NCBI GenBank assembly: GCA_023261405.1
Contig: JAHFOZ010000250.1
Coordinates: 1-7,756, forward strand
DNA length: 7,756 nucleotides
Direction: 5' to 3'
DNA from: Planctomycetota bacterium
GTDB taxonomy: Bacteria > Planctomycetota > MHYJ01 > JACPRB01
Shown here: piece by piece, positions 5,400 to 7,756 of the stretch
Numbering within the stretch: position 1 is the first letter of the stretch
Layout of the letters: each line of letters starts with the position of its first letter
The notes under the pieces: generated by a model
The model's input: only the letters and a program-made list of their open reading frames with translations
Told to the model about the DNA's origin: nothing
Databases searched by the model: none
Program-made: the position numbers and the translations under genes

Positions 5400-6458
5400 C
5401 TACCGGCGCCTGGGGTTTCGGCCGACGCGCACCCGGGTCATCTCCAGATCCTCCCCGGTGGAGAACTTCGGGAGCGACTTCCGGAAGGTGTGAGCCTTGA
5501 CCTCGGCGAGGCCGCTGGCGAGGAGCGGGAGGGCGATCGTCGCATCGCTGTACACGGCGATCTTCTCCGCCTCGAAGTGGATCTTGCCCCAGGACTGGGA
5601 CTCCTCGAACGTGCAGCCCGAGAGGCCGCCCCAGTGCGGGGCATCCGTGGTGATCTGGATGCAGTACTTGTGGCCGGGCCGCTTCATGCCCATGTACTCG
5701 GCGGTGACCATCGTCTGCTGCGTGAAGTTCTTGGGCGTCCCGCCTCCGATGAAGATGATTCCCGTCTCCGGGGATTTCGCGGCGATGAGGCCGGTCTCCC
5801 GGACATCCTTCACCGGGTGGAAGAGGAAGTCCAGGGACCCCGGGTTCACCCCGCTCGCCAGGCCGATGCCGTACGAGGAATCTCCGATGGCCGGCGCGTA
5901 GATCGGCACGCCGTGTTTCGCCGCGGCGGTGACGATCCCCTCCGCCTTCTGCATCGTCGCGAGGTGCCGGCCGAACTGATAGAACCACTCGCGGGTCGTG
6001 TGGGGCCGCTTGGGGAGGCTGGCCGCGAAGTCGGCCACGATCTTGTCGGCGATCGAGTAGTCCTCCTCGCTGCCGGCGCAATCGTAGATGCGGTCGATGT
6101 AGTGCTTGCGCAGGAGCTTGTCGTCCATGTGGGGATGGATCTTGTAGTGCTTGCGCCCCAGGGTCTCGTGGATGTCGTGGAACACATTCGCGCCCGTGGT
6201 GACGAGCACGTCGATCAGGCGCTTCTCGATCAGGTACACCACCAGCTTCCGGAGCCCGGCCGGGGTCATCGCGCCCGAGAGACCGAAGAAGATGGTCGTA
6301 TCGTCCTTCAGGGCCTTCTGCCAGACCTCGAAGGCGACGCCCAGGCTCCGCGCCTGGAAGGAGATGTCCTTGCACTGGCGGAGGTAGGACGCCACGCTCT
6401 CCCTGCGCGGCTCGAACGGGACGACGGGGTGCTTGAAGAAGGGGTGCTTGCCGCTCAT
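5400..6458 (-). CDS. Deoxyhypusine synthase-like protein, probable polyamine aminobutyltransferase
   Basis: True deoxyhypusine synthase moves the aminobutyl group of spermidine to a lysine of eIF5A, using NAD; bacteria lack eIF5A, and some bacterial homologues make homospermidine. The 352-residue protein carries FFGLSGAMTPAGLR (57-70), TTGANVFHD (87-95), GGGTPKNF (238-245) and SWGKIHFEAEKIAVYSDAT (289-307). Lys292 aligns with the catalytic Lys329 of human DHS, and Lys243, Glu286 and Trp290 also match human Lys287, Glu323 and Trp327. However, human spermidine contacts Asp243, His288, Asn292 and Asp316 correspond here to Ile198, Asn244, Gln248 and Leu279. The polyamine pocket is therefore altered. 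The ATG at 6458 overlaps the pdaD stop as ATGA, arguing for coupled translation; an upstream extension of the open frame only overlaps pdaD. A role in polyamine synthesis from PdaD-derived agmatine or putrescine is inference. The family is secure, the substrate is not. Confidence 0.88.
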   Translation of the reverse strand: MSGKHPFFKHPVVPFEPRRESVASYLRQCKDISFQARSLGVAFEVWQKALKDDTTIFFGLSGAMTPAGLRKLVVYLIEKRLIDVLVTTGANVFHDIHETLGRKHYKIHPHMDDKLLRKHYIDRIYDCAGSEEDYSIADKIVADFAASLPKRPHTTREWFYQFGRHLATMQKAEGIVTAAAKHGVPIYAPAIGDSSYGIGLASGVNPGSLDFLFHPVKDVRETGLIAAKSPETGIIFIGGGTPKNFTQQTMVTAEYMGMKRPGHKYCIQITTDAPHWGGLSGCTFEESQSWGKIHFEAEKIAVYSDATIALPLLASGLAEVKAHTFRKSLPKFSTGEDLEMTRVRVGRNPRRR

Positions 6459-7003
6459 GGGATCAGGACCGCGGCCGAGATGACCGTGGTCCAGAGACCC
6501 CCGATGCCCTGGGCGGACTGGGTGCAGTTCATCGTCTTGACGATCTTCCCGGAGATCTTCCACTGCTCCTCTCGCTGGTCCCAGGACGTGTCGCTCTCGT
6601 AGTCCAGGCCGAGCGTGGTGGCGAGCATCGAGGCGGCGAGGTCCTCGGCGTACTCGCCGGCCTGCTCCTCGGTCTCGCCGTAGCTGTGGTGCTCGGAAAG
6701 GTAGCCGTACTGCTTCTTGTCGGTGGGGATCGCCACGCCGATCGACGTCGCGACCAGGCGGCGGTTCTCGTTCGTCTCGTTCCGCGCGATGACCACGGCG
6801 ATCACCTGGCCGCTCTGCATCCGGGTGAGCCCCTTGGTGGAGGAGACCATCTTGCACGCGGGCGGATAGATGCTCGAGACGTGGGTGAGGTTGAACCTCG
6901 CGATCTTGGCGTCGCGGAGCGCCTCCTCGAAGCTGGCCAGCTTCTCCTTGTGTCGGCCCACGCCCTTCGTGAGGAACATCTCGTGCGGCAGATAAGGTAC
7001 CAT
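6455..7003 (-). CDS. pdaD: Pyruvoyl-dependent arginine decarboxylase
   Basis: PvlArgDC converts arginine to agmatine and CO2. It is made as a proenzyme that cuts itself at a Ser-Ser bond to form a beta chain and an alpha chain headed by a pyruvoyl group. The protein is 182 residues, normal for the family. Near the N-terminus is FLTKGVGRHKEKLASFEEAL, then RFNLTHVSSIYPPACK, where cleavage is expected between Ser43 and Ser44. Later come GQVIAVVIARNETNE and GYLSEHHSYGETEEQAGEYA with conserved acidic residues. I chose the ATG at 7003. A GTG at 7024 would add seven residues but lies between the -35 and -10 of the best promoter, and there is no good ribosome site for either. The stop overlaps the DHS-like start (ATGA). 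This is the first step of an arginine-to-polyamine route; the next usual enzyme (agmatinase or agmatine deiminase) is not in the window. Confidence 0.93.
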   Translation of the reverse strand: MVPYLPHEMFLTKGVGRHKEKLASFEEALRDAKIARFNLTHVSSIYPPACKMVSSTKGLTRMQSGQVIAVVIARNETNENRRLVATSIGVAIPTDKKQYGYLSEHHSYGETEEQAGEYAEDLAASMLATTLGLDYESDTSWDQREEQWKISGKIVKTMNCTQSAQGIGGLWTTVISAAVLIP

Positions 7004-7014
7004 CGTGGCGTAGC

Positions 7015-7044
7015 TTTCTAGCACCCCCGCCCGGGGGCTGTCAA
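7015..7044 (-). promoter_or_regulatory. Candidate promoter for pdaD and the downstream operon
   Basis: On the minus strand a perfect TTGACA (7044-7039) is followed by an 18-bp spacer and TAGAAA (7020-7015, 4/6 to consensus), preceded by TGC (7023-7021), an extended -10. The spacer is itself a C/G run (CCCCCGGGCGGGGG). It begins 4 bp after the lipA stop. Initiation would fall near 7008-7011, leaving a leader of only about 5-8 nt before the ATG at 7003. The match is by eye, and cotranscription with lipA remains possible. Confidence 0.5.
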
Positions 7045-7048
7045 GATT

Positions 7049-7756
7049 TTAAGACGGGCTCCCACCAAAACCGGCCGTCTCGAACGGTTCTTCAGCGCGA
7101 TACGAACTTCTCACCAGCGGCCCCGAGTGGACGAAGCGGATGCCCCGGGCCCGTGCCTCCTCCCCCAGCCTCCCGAACTCCTCCGGGGTGTAGAAGCGCC
7201 TCACGGGCAGGTGCCCCCGCGTGGGCTGCAGGTACTGCCCGATCGTCAGGACGTCCAGGCGGATCCGCCCGAGATCGTCCAGGACCCCGATCAATTCCTC
7301 CCAGGTCTCGCCGTGCCCCACCTGGATTCCCGTCTTCGAGAGGATCCCCTGCTTCCGGGTCTCCTCCAGCACGCTCCTCGAACGGTCATAGTTCGCCGCA
7401 CTCCGGACCTGCCGCTGCAGGCGCGGGACGCACTCGATGTTGTGGGCGTGGACGTCCGGCCGCGCGGCCCAGACGGTCTCGAGCGCCTCCCGCTTCCCCA
7501 GGAAATCCGGCGTGAGGACCTCCACGCGCGTGCCGGGGGACATCGCCCGGATCTGGCGGATCGTCTCCGCGAAGATCGCCGCGCCCCCGTCCTCCAGCTC
7601 GTCCCGGTTGACGCTCGTGATTACCGCGTGCCGGAGGCCCAGCTCCTTCACCGCGAGCGCCGTCCGCCGCGGCTCGTCGAGGTCGAGCTCCGTGGGCCGG
7701 CCGGTCTTCACCGCGCAGAAGCCGCAGGACCGGGTGCAGACATCCCCGAGGATCAT
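7049..7756 (-). CDS. lipA: Lipoyl synthase (partial, N-terminus outside window)
   Basis: LipA is a radical SAM enzyme that inserts two sulfurs into protein-bound octanoyl groups to make the lipoyl cofactor of 2-oxoacid dehydrogenases and the glycine cleavage system. The window holds 235 residues, about four fifths of the normal length. The first visible residues MILGDVCTRSCGFCAVKTG contain the radical SAM CxxxCxxC motif that binds the reactive 4Fe-4S cluster. Further on are ITSVNRDELEDGGA, THE-family hallmark HNIECVPRLQ, a KTGIQVGHGET run equivalent to the usual KSGLMVGLGE, DVLTIGQYLQPTRGHLPV, and near the end GPLVRSSYRAEE with the RSSY serine that ligates the auxiliary cluster. The first Met is internal, since the family has the N-terminal CxxxxCxxxxxC auxiliary-cluster motif before it, which lies beyond the right edge. 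No lipB is in view. Identity is secure. Confidence 0.96.
   Translation of the reverse strand: MILGDVCTRSCGFCAVKTGRPTELDLDEPRRTALAVKELGLRHAVITSVNRDELEDGGAAIFAETIRQIRAMSPGTRVEVLTPDFLGKREALETVWAARPDVHAHNIECVPRLQRQVRSAANYDRSRSVLEETRKQGILSKTGIQVGHGETWEELIGVLDDLGRIRLDVLTIGQYLQPTRGHLPVRRFYTPEEFGRLGEEARARGIRFVHSGPLVRSSYRAEEPFETAGFGGSPS

Noticed and set aside
2709..6602. A 3.9-kb open frame on the plus strand (1297 codons)
   Set aside because: It runs antisense through aspS, amrB and the DHS-like gene, whose codons all lie in the same register. It stays open because those genes avoid TTA, CTA and TCA codons, as high-GC genes do. Its product is a low-complexity Arg/Leu/Val/His-rich string with no recognisable domain.
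6459..6857. Long N-terminal extension of the DHS-like protein
   Set aside because: It overlaps pdaD in another frame and its translation is Arg/Gly/Asp-rich without DHS similarity. The ATG at 6458 fits the ATGA overlap and normal family length.
7021..7048. C/G hairpin after lipA as an intrinsic terminator
   Set aside because: The CCCCCGGGCGGGGG run has an imperfect stem and no T-tract on the minus strand. It is better explained as the spacer of the pdaD promoter.
1..7756. Defence island, prophage, CRISPR or mobile element
   Set aside because: No transposase, integrase, nuclease-defence gene, direct repeat array or target-site duplication was seen; the genes are mostly housekeeping and metabolic.

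Overview
The window is high-GC bacterial DNA, densely packed with genes and without tRNA, rRNA, insertion sequence or CRISPR signals. It reads as core chromosome: pieces of threonyl- and aspartyl-tRNA synthetase and lipoyl synthase, plus a small polyamine-type cluster. Lineage cannot be fixed from the sequence. The pairing of a pyruvoyl-dependent arginine decarboxylase with a deoxyhypusine-synthase-like protein, and an AspRS with TPGGARNF where most bacteria have TPEGARDF, make me lean weakly toward Planctomycetota or a related uncultured phylum. That is a guess from memory of the families.

Layout. At the left edge is the first 61 codons of thrS (minus strand). A 125-bp spacer with a strong GC palindrome precedes, in the same direction, a translationally coupled pair (GTGA overlap): a PHP-domain lipoprotein (853-1914) and a small membrane-anchored protein of unknown function and lower GC (311-856). 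An unrecognised 226-residue soluble protein (1953-2633) is divergent from them on the plus strand. Its end faces the end of aspS across a 120-bp convergent gap that holds a degenerate inverted repeat.

From the right edge to 2754 all genes lie on the minus strand: lipA (5' end cut by the window), pdaD, a deoxyhypusine-synthase-like gene, a MEMO-family gene (amrB) and aspS. Gaps are 45 bp, a 4-bp ATGA overlap, 60 bp and 6 bp, so pdaD to aspS is probably one transcript. A good promoter (TTGACA, 18 bp, TGC-TAGAAA) sits between lipA and pdaD.

How the genes may work together. PdaD makes agmatine from arginine. The DHS-like enzyme keeps the NAD-dependent aminobutyl-transfer lysine and the SWGK motif, but has replaced several residues that hold spermidine in true deoxyhypusine synthase. 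The two together suggest polyamine synthesis (for example homospermidine or an agmatine/putrescine-derived product) rather than eIF5A modification. This pair is the most interesting part of the window. No agmatinase or agmatine deiminase is visible here. AspS, LipA and ThrS are housekeeping functions.
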